From Rhodopseudomonas sp. AAP120 (GTDB taxonomy: Bacteria; Pseudomonadota; Alphaproteobacteria; Rhizobiales; Xanthobacteraceae): a stretch of DNA of 64,000 bases. Shown one piece after another: positions 1-8,632 of this stretch. Position numbers and translations under genes: made by a program. The number at the start of each line of letters is the position of its first letter. Positions within the stretch are counted from its first letter, which is position 1. The stretch spans positions 1-64,000 of the forward strand of contig NZ_LJIC01000137.1 in NCBI RefSeq assembly GCF_001295845.1. Direction: 5' to 3'. The notes below the pieces were generated by a model, which saw only the letters and a list, made by a program, of their open reading frames with translations, searched no databases and had not been told where the DNA came from.

Positions 1-251
1 TTGCGGCCGTTGACCGTGCCCCAGCCGGTGACCACACCGTCACCCGGAATTTTGGTCTTCTCCATCCCGAATTCGGTCGAGCGGTGCTGGACGAACATGT
101 CCATTTCCTCGAACGAATGCTTGTCGAGCAGCAGGTCGATGCGCTCCCGCGCGGTCAGGCGGCCGCGCGCGTGCTGCGCGTCGATGCGCTTCTCGCCGCC
201 GCCGAGTTTGGCACCGGCGCGACGTTGTTCGAGAGCTTGAATAACGGACAT
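1..251 (-). CDS. pccB: Propionyl-CoA carboxylase beta subunit, N-terminal part
   Basis: This is the first 83 residues of a biotin-dependent carboxyltransferase; the rest lies beyond the left window edge. The translated start has the family features: a [20 protein letters not shown] stretch and [20 protein letters not shown]. In the family this subunit transfers carboxyl from biotin to propionyl-CoA. The start ATG is 17 bases past the lpdA stop, so it probably belongs to the same transcript. A methylmalonyl-CoA or acetyl-CoA carboxyltransferase homologue cannot be excluded from the N-terminus alone. Confidence 0.85.
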   Translation of the reverse strand, partial: MSVIQALEQRRAGAKLGGGEKRIDAQHARGRLTARERIDLLLDKHSFEEMDMFVQHRSTEFGMEKTKIPGDGVVTGWGTVNGR

Positions 252-268
252 CGATTGGGCCAACTGAT

Positions 269-1996
269 CTATCGCTTTCTGGCGATGGGAGGCAGGTCGG
301 TGCAAATGCCCTCATAGACTTCGGCAGCCATGCCGATCGTCTCGCCGAGGGTCGGATGCGGGTGAATGGTCTTGCCGATATCGATCGCGTCGGCGCCCAT
401 TTCGATCGCAAGACAGATTTCCCCGATCAACTCGCCGGCATGCGGGCCGACGATCACGCCCCCGACGATGCGACCCGTTTCGGCGTCGAACATCAGCTTC
501 GTTAGGCCATACGACGCGCCCGAGGCGATGGCCCGACCGGACGCGGCCCATGGGAATTTTGCCGAACGGACCTTTCCTCCGGATGCGGCGACATCGTGCT
601 CGGACTTGCCGACCCAGGCGATCTCTGGATCGGTGTAGGCGACGTTGGGAACGATCCTCGCGTCGAAGGCAGCCGGCTTGCCGGCAGCGACTTCCGCAGC
701 GACATGTCCCTCATGCACCGCCTTGTGGGCCAACATCGGACCGCCGACCACGTCGCCGATGGCGAAGATGTTGCGTGCCGTCGTTCTCATCTGCTCGTCG
801 ACTTTGATAAAGCCGCTATCATCGACTGCAACGTCTATCCGATCGAGGCCGAGCTCGCGGCTGTTGGGAACACGGCCTGCGGATTGCAACACCAGATCGT
901 AGGATCGCGTTTGCATCGATGCGCCCGTGATACCAACCGTCACGCCGTCCGGCGTCACCGCGGCGGTTGTTACGCTGCAGGCGACGTCGATACGCTCGAA
1001 GCGATGCGCGTTGCGCGATCGCCAGATCTTCACGGCGTCGGCGTCCACGCCCGCCAGGATCTCGGGGAGCCTTTCGACGAGGTCGATTTTGGCGCCGAGC
1101 GCGCTGTAGACGGTCGCCATCTCCAGCCCGATGATCCCCGCGCCGATCACCAGCATGCGGCCCGGGATGCTGCGCAGTGCGAGCGCGCCGGTCGAGGTCA
1201 CGACCCGCTCGTCCTTGGGAAGCATCGCCAGTTCGACTGCGCGCGAGCCTGTCGCGATGATGCACTGTCCGAATTCAATCTGCCGCGAACTCGGCGCGTC
1301 GCCGGCGATCTCGAGCCGCGTGGCGGAGACGAATGTCGCGGTGCCGCGGATCACCGTCACGCGGCGCGCCGTCGCCATCTGGCTCAGCCCATCCGTGAGC
1401 TTCTTGACGGTGCCGTCCTTGAAGGCGCGCAACGCCGGCAGATCGATCTGCGGCGCGGCAAAACGAATGCCCTTGTCGGCGATCCGCTCGGCTTCCTCCT
1501 TGACGGCCGCAACATGCAGCAGCGCCTTGGACGGGATACACCCGACGTTCAGGCAGACGCCGCCCAATGTGTCGTATCGCTCGACGATGGCTGTCTTCAG
1601 TCCAAGGTCTGCAGCCCGGAAGGCTGCGGAATAGCCGCCAGGGCCGCCGCCGATCACCACCAGATCGTAGCGCTCGTGATCGACTGCTACCCCCTGGTTA
1701 GCATCGGATCGGCTTGCGTCGACATCTTCCGCCTGTCCCGCCGTCGCATCGGATGCCGACGTCGCGGCCATGCCGATCAGTGTGCCTTGGGACACCTTGT
1801 CGCCGACGCGCAGGGCGACGCTGGCGATGACGCCATCGATCGGCGACGGAATCTCCAGCGTCGCCTTGTCGGATTCCACGACGATCAAGGCCTGCTCACG
1901 CGCGACGACGTCGCCGGCCTTGACGTGAACTTCGACAACTTCGACGTCCCGGAAATCCCCGATATCAGGGACCCGGATCTCCTCTGTCCGCTGCAT
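269..1996 (-). CDS. lpdA: Dihydrolipoyl dehydrogenase (E3) with N-terminal lipoyl domain
   Basis: This 575-residue E3 reoxidises the dihydrolipoyl groups of pyruvate dehydrogenase using FAD and NAD+. Residues 1-80 form a lipoyl domain with the lipoylation lysine K44 in ESDKATLE, so this E3 carries its own swinging arm. The FAD motif GGGPGG is near residue 117. The redox disulfide is C148/C153 in [13 protein letters not shown]. The C-terminal HPHPTLGE (H547, E552) supplies the His-Glu base pair of the partner active site. It lies just downstream of aceF, with a gap of only 8 bases. E3 proteins with a lipoyl domain accompany the homodimeric AceE-type complex in other bacteria. Confidence 0.95.
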   Translation of the reverse strand: MQRTEEIRVPDIGDFRDVEVVEVHVKAGDVVAREQALIVVESDKATLEIPSPIDGVIASVALRVGDKVSQGTLIGMAATSASDATAGQAEDVDASRSDANQGVAVDHERYDLVVIGGGPGGYSAAFRAADLGLKTAIVERYDTLGGVCLNVGCIPSKALLHVAAVKEEAERIADKGIRFAAPQIDLPALRAFKDGTVKKLTDGLSQMATARRVTVIRGTATFVSATRLEIAGDAPSSRQIEFGQCIIATGSRAVELAMLPKDERVVTSTGALALRSIPGRMLVIGAGIIGLEMATVYSALGAKIDLVERLPEILAGVDADAVKIWRSRNAHRFERIDVACSVTTAAVTPDGVTVGITGASMQTRSYDLVLQSAGRVPNSRELGLDRIDVAVDDSGFIKVDEQMRTTARNIFAIGDVVGGPMLAHKAVHEGHVAAEVAAGKPAAFDARIVPNVAYTDPEIAWVGKSEHDVAASGGKVRSAKFPWAASGRAIASGASYGLTKLMFDAETGRIVGGVIVGPHAGELIGEICLAIEMGADAIDIGKTIHPHPTLGETIGMAAEVYEGICTDLPPIARKR

Positions 1997-2004
1997 CTAT
2001 ATCC

Positions 2005-3288
2005 TCACAAAGCGAAGCGCCGCAGATCGGCCAGCACCGATGCGACGAAGCCCAGGAACCGGGCTGCGGCGACGCCATCGACCACGCGGTGATCCCACGA
2101 GAGATTGAGCGGAAGCATGAGCCGTGGCTCGAATTCGCGTCCGTTCCAGACCGCCTCGGTGGCGGCCCGCCCGGCGCCGAGAATCGCTACCTCGGGCGCA
2201 TTGATGATCGGCGTGAAGCCCTGACCACCGACGCCGCCCAGCGAGGACACTGAGAAACAGCCACCCTGCATTTCGCCCGACGCGAGTTGTCCTGCGATCG
2301 CCTTGTCGGCGAGCGAGCGCATCTCTGCGGCGATCTGCCGAAGGCCCTTTTGGTCACAGTCGCGGATCACCGGCACGACCAGACCTTTCGGCGTGTCGAC
2401 GGCGAAGCCGATGTGGACGTAGCGCTTGAGGATCAACTCATCGCCCTCGAGCGACGAATTGAAGCGCGGGTATTTCACCAGCGCCAAGGCCGCCGCCTTG
2501 ATCAGCAGCGACACCATGGTGAGCTTCGCCGCGTCCTTCGAAGCCTCCGCATTGGCGAGCTGGCGAAAGGCTTCGGCGTCGGTGACGTCCGCTCTGTCGA
2601 AATTCGTCACATGAGGAATGACATTCCAGTTGCGCGACAGGTTGGCACCGGTCAGCTTCTGGATCCGCGTCAGCGGCAGGCGCTCGACCGCGCCGTACTT
2701 CTCGAAATCCACCTTTGGCCAATCGACCGGCGCTTGGGTCGCGGGCGCCATCGCCGGCCCCGATCGCACCAGGCCGTTGACGAAGGCCGCTACGTCCTCG
2801 CGCAGGATCCGGCCCTTGGGCCCGGTGGGCTTGACGGAGTCCAGCGCAACGCCGAGCTCACGGGCCAAAGCGCGGACCGACGGCGACGCATGAGCGGCGC
2901 CGATCGGCTGTGGCTGCTGCGCACGGCCCCGGGAGTCGACGGGCGGCGCTGCGGGCGCTGGCGGTTGCGGCACAGCGGCCTGCGGCGAGACCGGTTGCTC
3001 CAGCATCGGCGCCAACGTAGCCTCCGGTGGAGATGCGGTGGTTTCTCCTCGCTGTTCGAGGATCATCAGCACCGAGCCTTGAGAGACTCGCGCACCGACA
3101 TCGATCAGCAGTTTCGCCACCGTGCCTGCGGCCGGGGATGGCACCTCCATGGTCGCCTTGTCGGACTCGATCGACAACAGCGGCATGTCGACCGTGACCT
3201 CGTCGCCGACCGACACATTGATTTCGACCACCGGGACGTCTTTGTAATCGCCGATATCCGGCAGAACGACTTCCATTGAATGAGACAT
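2005..3288 (-). CDS. aceF: Dihydrolipoamide acetyltransferase (E2) of pyruvate dehydrogenase
   Basis: The protein is 427 residues and transfers acetyl from lipoate to CoA in the E2 core. It has one lipoyl domain (K44 in ESDKATME), an Ala/Pro-rich linker, a peripheral subunit-binding domain beginning ASPSVRALARELGV, and the acyltransferase domain with SWDHRVVDG near the C-terminus. The ATG at 3288 is preferred over an in-frame start at 3318, because it follows a purine-rich GAGAGAGGGG and avoids overlap with aceE. It sits between aceE and lpdA in one operon. Confidence 0.94.
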   Translation of the reverse strand: MSHSMEVVLPDIGDYKDVPVVEINVSVGDEVTVDMPLLSIESDKATMEVPSPAAGTVAKLLIDVGARVSQGSVLMILEQRGETTASPPEATLAPMLEQPVSPQAAVPQPPAPAAPPVDSRGRAQQPQPIGAAHASPSVRALARELGVALDSVKPTGPKGRILREDVAAFVNGLVRSGPAMAPATQAPVDWPKVDFEKYGAVERLPLTRIQKLTGANLSRNWNVIPHVTNFDRADVTDAEAFRQLANAEASKDAAKLTMVSLLIKAAALALVKYPRFNSSLEGDELILKRYVHIGFAVDTPKGLVVPVIRDCDQKGLRQIAAEMRSLADKAIAGQLASGEMQGGCFSVSSLGGVGGQGFTPIINAPEVAILGAGRAATEAVWNGREFEPRLMLPLNLSWDHRVVDGVAAARFLGFVASVLADLRRFAL

Positions 3289-3305
3289 GGCGCTTCGCCC
3301 CTCTC

Positions 3306-5984
3306 TCAGCGGGACCAAGGCGATGAAACGCCGGTCGGCAATTCATAGCGAGTGATCGCTTCGGCAACCTGCTGCCGCGTGACGTCGCCCGTTTTCGCCA
3401 GCGCCGACAGCGCCGCGACGACGATCTGCTTGCGGTCGACCTCGAAGAAGGCCCGCAGCGCGGCGCGCGTATCGCTGCGCCCGAAGCCGTCGGTGCCGAG
3501 CACCGTAAACGGCGCTTCGATGTAGGAGCCGATCAGTTGCGGATAGCCGCGGACATAATCCGACGCCGCGACGATCGGCGTGCTGCCGCCGAGGCACTTT
3601 GCGACGTGGCTTTCGACCTGGTCTGACAGCGGCGCGAGCCGGTTGGTTCGCTCGACCTCGCGCGCGTCCCGCGCCAACTCGGAATAGCTGGTTGCCGACC
3701 AGACTTCGCTCGACACATTCCATTCGCTGAGCAGCATCGCCGCAGCGGCCATCACCTCCGGCAGAATGGCGCCCGAGCCGACCAGCCGTATTCTTGCCGG
3801 TCCGTCCGCACTGGGCAGAACCCGATAGAGTCCCTTGATGATGCCCGGTTCCGCATCGGCGGGTATCGAGGGCTGCGCGTAGTTCTCGTTCATCACCGTG
3901 AGGTAGTAAAACTCGTCGTTGCCCTGCTCGAGCATCGACCGCATGCCGTGGTCGACGATGACGGCCACCTCGTAGGAGAACGCCGGATCGTAAGCGCGGC
4001 AGTTCGGAACGGTCGCCGCCATCAAATGGCTGGAGCCGTCCTGATGCTGCAAGCCCTCGCCGCCGAGCGTCGTCCGGCCGGCCGTCGCTCCGATCAGAAA
4101 GCCGCGCGCGCGTTGATCCGCCGCCGCCCAGATCAGATCTCCGACCCGCTGGAAGCCGAACATCGAGTAGTAGATATAGAACGGCAATAGCGGGAAATTA
4201 TGGGTGCTGTAGGACGTCGCCGCCGCGGTCCAGGATGAAATCGCCCCGGCCTCGGTGATGCCTTCCTCCAGCAGCTGACCGTCGATCGCCTCCTTGTAGT
4301 ACAGCATGGAGCCGGCATCCTCCGGCTCGTAGAGCTGGCCTGCCGGCGAGTAGATGCCGACCTGCCGGAACAGATTGGCCATGCCGAAGGTGCGGGCTTC
4401 ATCGGCGACGATCGGAACGATGCGCGGGCCGAGCGTCTTGTCTTTCAGCAGATTGGTGAACAGCCGCACGATCGCCATCGTGGTCGATGTCTCCTTGCCG
4501 TCGCCGCGCAGCGCGAACTCGCCATAGGATGGCAGCGGCGGCACCGGAAGCGTCTCCGAGTTGCGTCGCCGCGCCGGCATGTAGCCGCCGAGCGCCGCGC
4601 GGCGGCCGCGCAGATACTGAATTTCCGCGCTGTCCTCCGCCGGCCTGAAGAACTCCAGATTCTCGACCTGGTCGTTGCTGAGCGGAAGGGCGAACCGATC
4701 GCGGAACGCATACAGCGCGTCAACGTCGAGCTTCTTGGCCTGGTGCGACGTCATGCGCGACTCGCCGGCGCCGCCCATGCCGTAGCCCTTCTTGGTCTTC
4801 GCCAGAATGACCGTCGGCCGGCCCTTGGTGTCCTTGGCGGCCGAGAAGGCTGCGAACAGCTTCTTGAAGTCGTGACCGCCGCGCTTCAGGCCGTCGATAT
4901 CCGCGTCCGACATGTGCGCGACCAGCGCCCGAACTTCAGGGTCCTCGCTGAAGAAATTGGCGAGGTTGTAGGCCCCGTCCTTGGCGCCGAGCGTCTGATA
5001 TTTGCCGTCGACGGTCTCGGCGAATTTGCGCAGCAGCGCGTGCTTGCTGTCGCGGGCGAAGATATCGTCCCAGTCCGATCCCCACAGCACCTTGATGACA
5101 TTCCAGCCTGCCCCTTGGAACAGCGATTCCAATTCCTGGATCACCTGGCCGTTGCCGCGGACCGGTCCATCAAGGCGCTGCAGGTTGCAATTGACGATGA
5201 AGGTGAGGTTGTCGAGATTTTCGCGCGCCGCCAGTGCGAGCCCGGCGATCGACTCCGGCTCGTCCATCTCGCCATCGCCGAACACACCCCAGACGTGGCG
5301 ACCAGCGGTCTGCACCAGACCGCGATGCTGCAGATACTTCATGAACCGCGCCTGGTAGATCGCACTGATCGGCCCGAGGCCCATTGACGCACAAGGCACC
5401 TGCCAAAATTCCGGCATCAGCCAGGGATGCGGATAGGACGACAGCCCGGGGCCGCTCAGTTCCTGCCGATACAGCTTCAGGTTCTCGTCCGTCAGCCGAC
5501 CTTCGAGAAACGCGCGCGCGTAGACTCCGGGCGACGAGTGTGGCTGGAAATACACCAGGTCGCCTTCGGACTCCGGGCTCGCCGCGCGGAAGAAATGATT
5601 GAAGCCGACCTCAAAAATCTCCGCGGCGGAGGCGTAGCTGGCGACATGGCCGCCGAGTTCGCCATAGGCCTTGTTGGCACGCACCACCATCGCCAGCGCA
5701 TTCCAGCGAATCATCGCCGTCAGCCGGGTTTCGATCGCGATATCTCCGGGATAGGGCTGCTGCCGCTCAAGCGGAATCGAATTGCGATAAGGCGAATACG
5801 GCGGAGCATCCGGCAGCACGCCGAGTTCCTTCGCACGCCGATCGAGCGCAGCCAGAATGTATCGCACGCGTTCGGCGCCTGCGCTGTGGTGGAGCGAGCC
5901 AAGCGAGGCCAGCCAATCGGCGGTTTCGATCGCGTCTTGATCGGCGTTGATGGCTTTGCGCGGTGGATCGATGTGAACAGTCAT
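3306..5984 (-). CDS. aceE: Pyruvate dehydrogenase E1, homodimeric type
   Basis: The protein is 892 residues, close to the roughly 890 of homodimeric E1, and does the thiamine diphosphate-dependent decarboxylation of pyruvate. The ThDP motif is visible as GDGEMDEPES followed by NLTFIVNCNLQRLDGP. The open frame extends 98 codons further upstream. The ATG at 5984 (protein start MTVHIDPPRK) is chosen because the upstream part is not E1-like and GGGAG lies 7 bases before the ATG. It is the first gene of aceE-aceF-lpdA, divergent from an AraC-type regulator. Many alphaproteobacteria use the heterodimeric PdhA/PdhB E1 instead, so this type is worth noting. Confidence 0.94.
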   Translation of the reverse strand: MTVHIDPPRKAINADQDAIETADWLASLGSLHHSAGAERVRYILAALDRRAKELGVLPDAPPYSPYRNSIPLERQQPYPGDIAIETRLTAMIRWNALAMVVRANKAYGELGGHVASYASAAEIFEVGFNHFFRAASPESEGDLVYFQPHSSPGVYARAFLEGRLTDENLKLYRQELSGPGLSSYPHPWLMPEFWQVPCASMGLGPISAIYQARFMKYLQHRGLVQTAGRHVWGVFGDGEMDEPESIAGLALAARENLDNLTFIVNCNLQRLDGPVRGNGQVIQELESLFQGAGWNVIKVLWGSDWDDIFARDSKHALLRKFAETVDGKYQTLGAKDGAYNLANFFSEDPEVRALVAHMSDADIDGLKRGGHDFKKLFAAFSAAKDTKGRPTVILAKTKKGYGMGGAGESRMTSHQAKKLDVDALYAFRDRFALPLSNDQVENLEFFRPAEDSAEIQYLRGRRAALGGYMPARRRNSETLPVPPLPSYGEFALRGDGKETSTTMAIVRLFTNLLKDKTLGPRIVPIVADEARTFGMANLFRQVGIYSPAGQLYEPEDAGSMLYYKEAIDGQLLEEGITEAGAISSWTAAATSYSTHNFPLLPFYIYYSMFGFQRVGDLIWAAADQRARGFLIGATAGRTTLGGEGLQHQDGSSHLMAATVPNCRAYDPAFSYEVAVIVDHGMRSMLEQGNDEFYYLTVMNENYAQPSIPADAEPGIIKGLYRVLPSADGPARIRLVGSGAILPEVMAAAAMLLSEWNVSSEVWSATSYSELARDAREVERTNRLAPLSDQVESHVAKCLGGSTPIVAASDYVRGYPQLIGSYIEAPFTVLGTDGFGRSDTRAALRAFFEVDRKQIVVAALSALAKTGDVTRQQVAEAITRYELPTGVSSPWSR

Positions 5985-6307
5985 TCGTCGGCTCCCAGAA
6001 AGCCCGCACTTGGTAGCACCGGGTGCCGTGGCACGTGCTGCTGAATACGGCTCCGGTCTGGGCTCGTATGCAGCATTCTCTGCTGCGGGATTAATCAGGG
6101 AGTGACCAAACTCCACGCTGCGCTGCAGTCTCCCCGGTTTGCCGACGACGCAGAATGCCGAACGACTAAGCGCACACGTGCAGGTCACGGGCATCATGTC
6201 GCGGACGGTCGAAGCTAACGGCTTGTCGCGACTAGTGACCCGAGCTTCGAAAGCAGCTAATCTCGGATCGCACGACAATCTGCGTCAAGGCTTGACGAAT
6301 TGGCAGG
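5985..6307. promoter_or_regulatory. Divergent intergenic region between aceE and an araC-type gene
   Basis: This 323-base gap must hold the promoters of both genes. I see short inverted repeats on the aceE side: GCAGCA (6070-6075) with TGCTGC (6081-6086), and GTGCC (6023-6027) with GGCAC (6030-6034). These could be regulator sites but are short enough to be chance. No open frame here looks like a gene. Confidence 0.5.
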
Positions 6308-7174
6308 ATGGGAATGCGGCCCGAGACCGAGTTCGATCCAGATTTTGCACGGATGGATCTGCCTGATCTTCGGATCAACTATGATCCCGTCGATCCGGAT
6401 CAATTCGATCGTCCCATCACTTCGTTTTGTCTCGAAACCAGCAAAGACAACGACGATCTCCCGCTGCACTCGCATCGCAAGGGCCAACTGGTCGTCGCAT
6501 CTCATGGCTCGGTGATGTGCCGGGCGCCGGGCGGCTTGTGGATCGTGCCGCCGCAAGGCGCGGTCTGGATCCCCGCTGGCGTGCAACATAGCAATTGCGT
6601 CGCCGACTTCGGCAAACTCTACACAGTCTTCATCGATCCGCAGGTCAGCATGCTGCCGCGGACCTGCTGCACGTTGATGATCACGTCCCTGGTGCGCGAG
6701 TTGATCCACCGTCTGTCCGTCTTCCCACCGCTCTATCCACTGGAGGGACCGACCAGCCGTCTCGGCCGCGTCTTGCTCGACGAACTCGTGCAGATGACGA
6801 CCACGGATGAAATGTATCTGCCGATTTCTGCAGACGCTCGCCTCCAACACCTCGCGGCATTCATGCTGCACAATCCGGGCGACCGGAGCACGATGGACGA
6901 AGTCGCCTCGCGCTACGCAATGAGCGAGAGCACGTTTGCGCGTTTCATCGTCAAGGAAACCGGGATGACCTTCGGGCGCTGGCGCCAGCGTCTCCACATC
7001 CTCCTCGCGATGCAACGCCTCACGGCGGGCAGTTCGGTTCAGGCGGTGTCGCTGGAACTCGGCTACGAGACGCCCAGTGCGTTCATCACGATGTTCAAGA
7101 AGACGATGGGAAAGAGCCCGCGGCGCTTTCTGGCCGAGCGGTCGCGCCTGATCAATTCCGAGATTTTGTCGTAG
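6308..7174 (+). CDS. AraC-family transcriptional regulator (first of a pair)
   Basis: The protein is 288 residues. The N-terminal half is a cupin-like effector domain with LPLHSHRKGQL and GLWIVPPQGAVWIPAGVQHS. The C-terminal third is an AraC double helix-turn-helix, ending in the typical YETPSAFITMFKKTMGKSPR. It is clearly related to the regulator at 20838-21782 (shared HRKGQLV, VWIP, SAFITMFKK). The two bracket the catabolic island between them. It is divergent from aceE and convergent with the binding-protein gene at 7248. An alternative ATG at 6314 has AGGA 5 bases upstream and may be the true start. Confidence 0.88.
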   Translation: MGMRPETEFDPDFARMDLPDLRINYDPVDPDQFDRPITSFCLETSKDNDDLPLHSHRKGQLVVASHGSVMCRAPGGLWIVPPQGAVWIPAGVQHSNCVADFGKLYTVFIDPQVSMLPRTCCTLMITSLVRELIHRLSVFPPLYPLEGPTSRLGRVLLDELVQMTTTDEMYLPISADARLQHLAAFMLHNPGDRSTMDEVASRYAMSESTFARFIVKETGMTFGRWRQRLHILLAMQRLTAGSSVQAVSLELGYETPSAFITMFKKTMGKSPRRFLAERSRLINSEILS

Positions 7175-7206
7175 CCGGTCTATAGCCCACCGGCCGCCAG
7201 TTGGTT

Positions 7207-7233
7207 GCGGCCCCACGATCATTGTGGGGCCGC
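7207..7233. terminator. Strong GC-rich hairpin between convergent genes
   Basis: A perfect 10-bp stem (GCGGCCCCAC with GTGGGGCCGC) and a 7-base loop lie between the stops of two convergent genes. Its position suits a bidirectional terminator. There is no clear T-run on either side, so factor-independent termination is not certain. Confidence 0.6.
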
Positions 7234-7247
7234 ATGGCGTCGTGAAG

Positions 7248-8471
7248 TCAGCGTTTGCTGTAGGGCGCGAGCGGATATTCAAGCGACGCTTCGGCGATGG
7301 CTTGTGGAGCCACCACCCGCGGCCTGCCTTTCAGGCCCTGCAGCATCACCATCGAACAATGAATGTTCTGGCCGGTCTCGTCGAATTTGGTGTTGTCGCC
7401 ATGCATCAGGATCGGCTTCATGTCGGTCGTCTTGAGTGCGCCGTGGATCGCCGCCGACTCCGTCGATGCTGCCCGCGTCACCGCGTCCGCGACGATCTGC
7501 ACGGCCTCGAATGCGCAGCCCGCATTGGCATCGAACCAGTCGTTCGGGTAGTCGGCCGTGAACATCTTCATGATCTTGTCGGTCTCGGCGCCCTTCGGAT
7601 TGAGCCACAGCGCCGACAGGATCGGCCCGTCGCCGTATTTCCCGAGCGCATCGTGATACGCCTTGTCCGAGACGCCGTTGGAGTTGGGCGAGAACACCAT
7701 CTTGGGATCCCAGCCCTGCTTGATGCATTCGCGGGCGATCATGATCGCGTCGTTGACGCGCGTGACCGAGATCAGCGCGTCGGCACCCGATGCTTTCGCT
7801 TTGGCCACCTCGACCGACAGATCCTTGGCTTTCTCGTCGTAGGCGACGTACTGCGCGATCTTGAGCGGGACATCGACTTCCTTCCACGCCTGACCGATGC
7901 TCGCCGCCGTCGATTGCCCCATCGTATTGTTGAGATGGAGCACCACGGCACTGCTCGGCGGATCCTTAAGCGTACTAAGCACGGACTTCAGTTCGGTCAG
8001 CGATTGCCGCACGATGGTCAGCGACGTGGGGTAATAGCGGAAGACCTGGGTGAAGCCCTGCGACGTCACTTGCGTGGCGCTCGCGATGTGGACCACCATC
8101 GGCACCTTCGCCGCTTCGCAGGCCTGCAGCGCCGAGATGGTGGCGCCGGAATCCCACGCGCCGATCAGCACGGTGCAGCCTTGCCGGATCAGGCTCTCGG
8201 CGGCGATGCGGCCGTTTTCCGGACGGCTCTGCGTATCGGCGTGAACGATCTCGATGTCGAGGCCGAACTTTTCACGCGCGAACTTGGCGCCGAGATCGAT
8301 GCCGCGTACGCAGGCCTGGCCGGGAAACGCCAGCACGCCGCTGCTGGGCATGATCGCCCCGACCTTCACCTTCGTCTTCGCCGCAAGCGATGGCTTTGAT
8401 ACCAAGCCTGCCGCAATTCCCAATCCGGTTCCGACAATCGTCCGCCGCGTGAGTCCGCCTTGCTTGGTCAT
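7248..8471 (-). CDS. ABC transporter periplasmic binding protein, LIV type
   Basis: The protein is 407 residues. A twin-arginine-like signal (TRRTIVGTG, then a hydrophobic stretch ending SLAA) points to the periplasm. The mature part has the Leu/Ile/Val-binding-protein fold pattern, beginning VKVGAIMPSSGVLAFPGQ and including VLIGAWDSGATISALQACE. It probably presents substrate to the LIV-type permease encoded at 14261-17579, which has no binding gene of its own. It is on the same strand as, and 161 bases downstream of, the acyl-CoA ligase. The ligand cannot be read from the sequence. Confidence 0.88.
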   Translation of the reverse strand: MTKQGGLTRRTIVGTGLGIAAGLVSKPSLAAKTKVKVGAIMPSSGVLAFPGQACVRGIDLGAKFAREKFGLDIEIVHADTQSRPENGRIAAESLIRQGCTVLIGAWDSGATISALQACEAAKVPMVVHIASATQVTSQGFTQVFRYYPTSLTIVRQSLTELKSVLSTLKDPPSSAVVLHLNNTMGQSTAASIGQAWKEVDVPLKIAQYVAYDEKAKDLSVEVAKAKASGADALISVTRVNDAIMIARECIKQGWDPKMVFSPNSNGVSDKAYHDALGKYGDGPILSALWLNPKGAETDKIMKMFTADYPNDWFDANAGCAFEAVQIVADAVTRAASTESAAIHGALKTTDMKPILMHGDNTKFDETGQNIHCSMVMLQGLKGRPRVVAPQAIAEASLEYPLAPYSKR

Positions 8472-8632
8472 CTCGATGCCCTGTTGCTGAAGGAAGGAAA
8501 ATGATCTCGACTTGTAGCTTCGTCCGCATGGTCACGACCGGCGCCGGCGAGCCTCACCGTGCGCCCCGCTGTTCGCGGCCCGCGCAATCGTCCGGACACC
8601 GACGGTTCCGGGCGCTGCTCCGGCCGCCGACG

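Noticed and set aside
596-2092. 498-codon plus-strand frame opposite lpdA
   Set aside because: It is a shadow of a certain gene; the translation shows no family motif.
6015-6086. Nested short inverted repeats upstream of aceE as a defined operator
   Set aside because: Arms are only 5-6 bp, with different centres and no second copy in the window.
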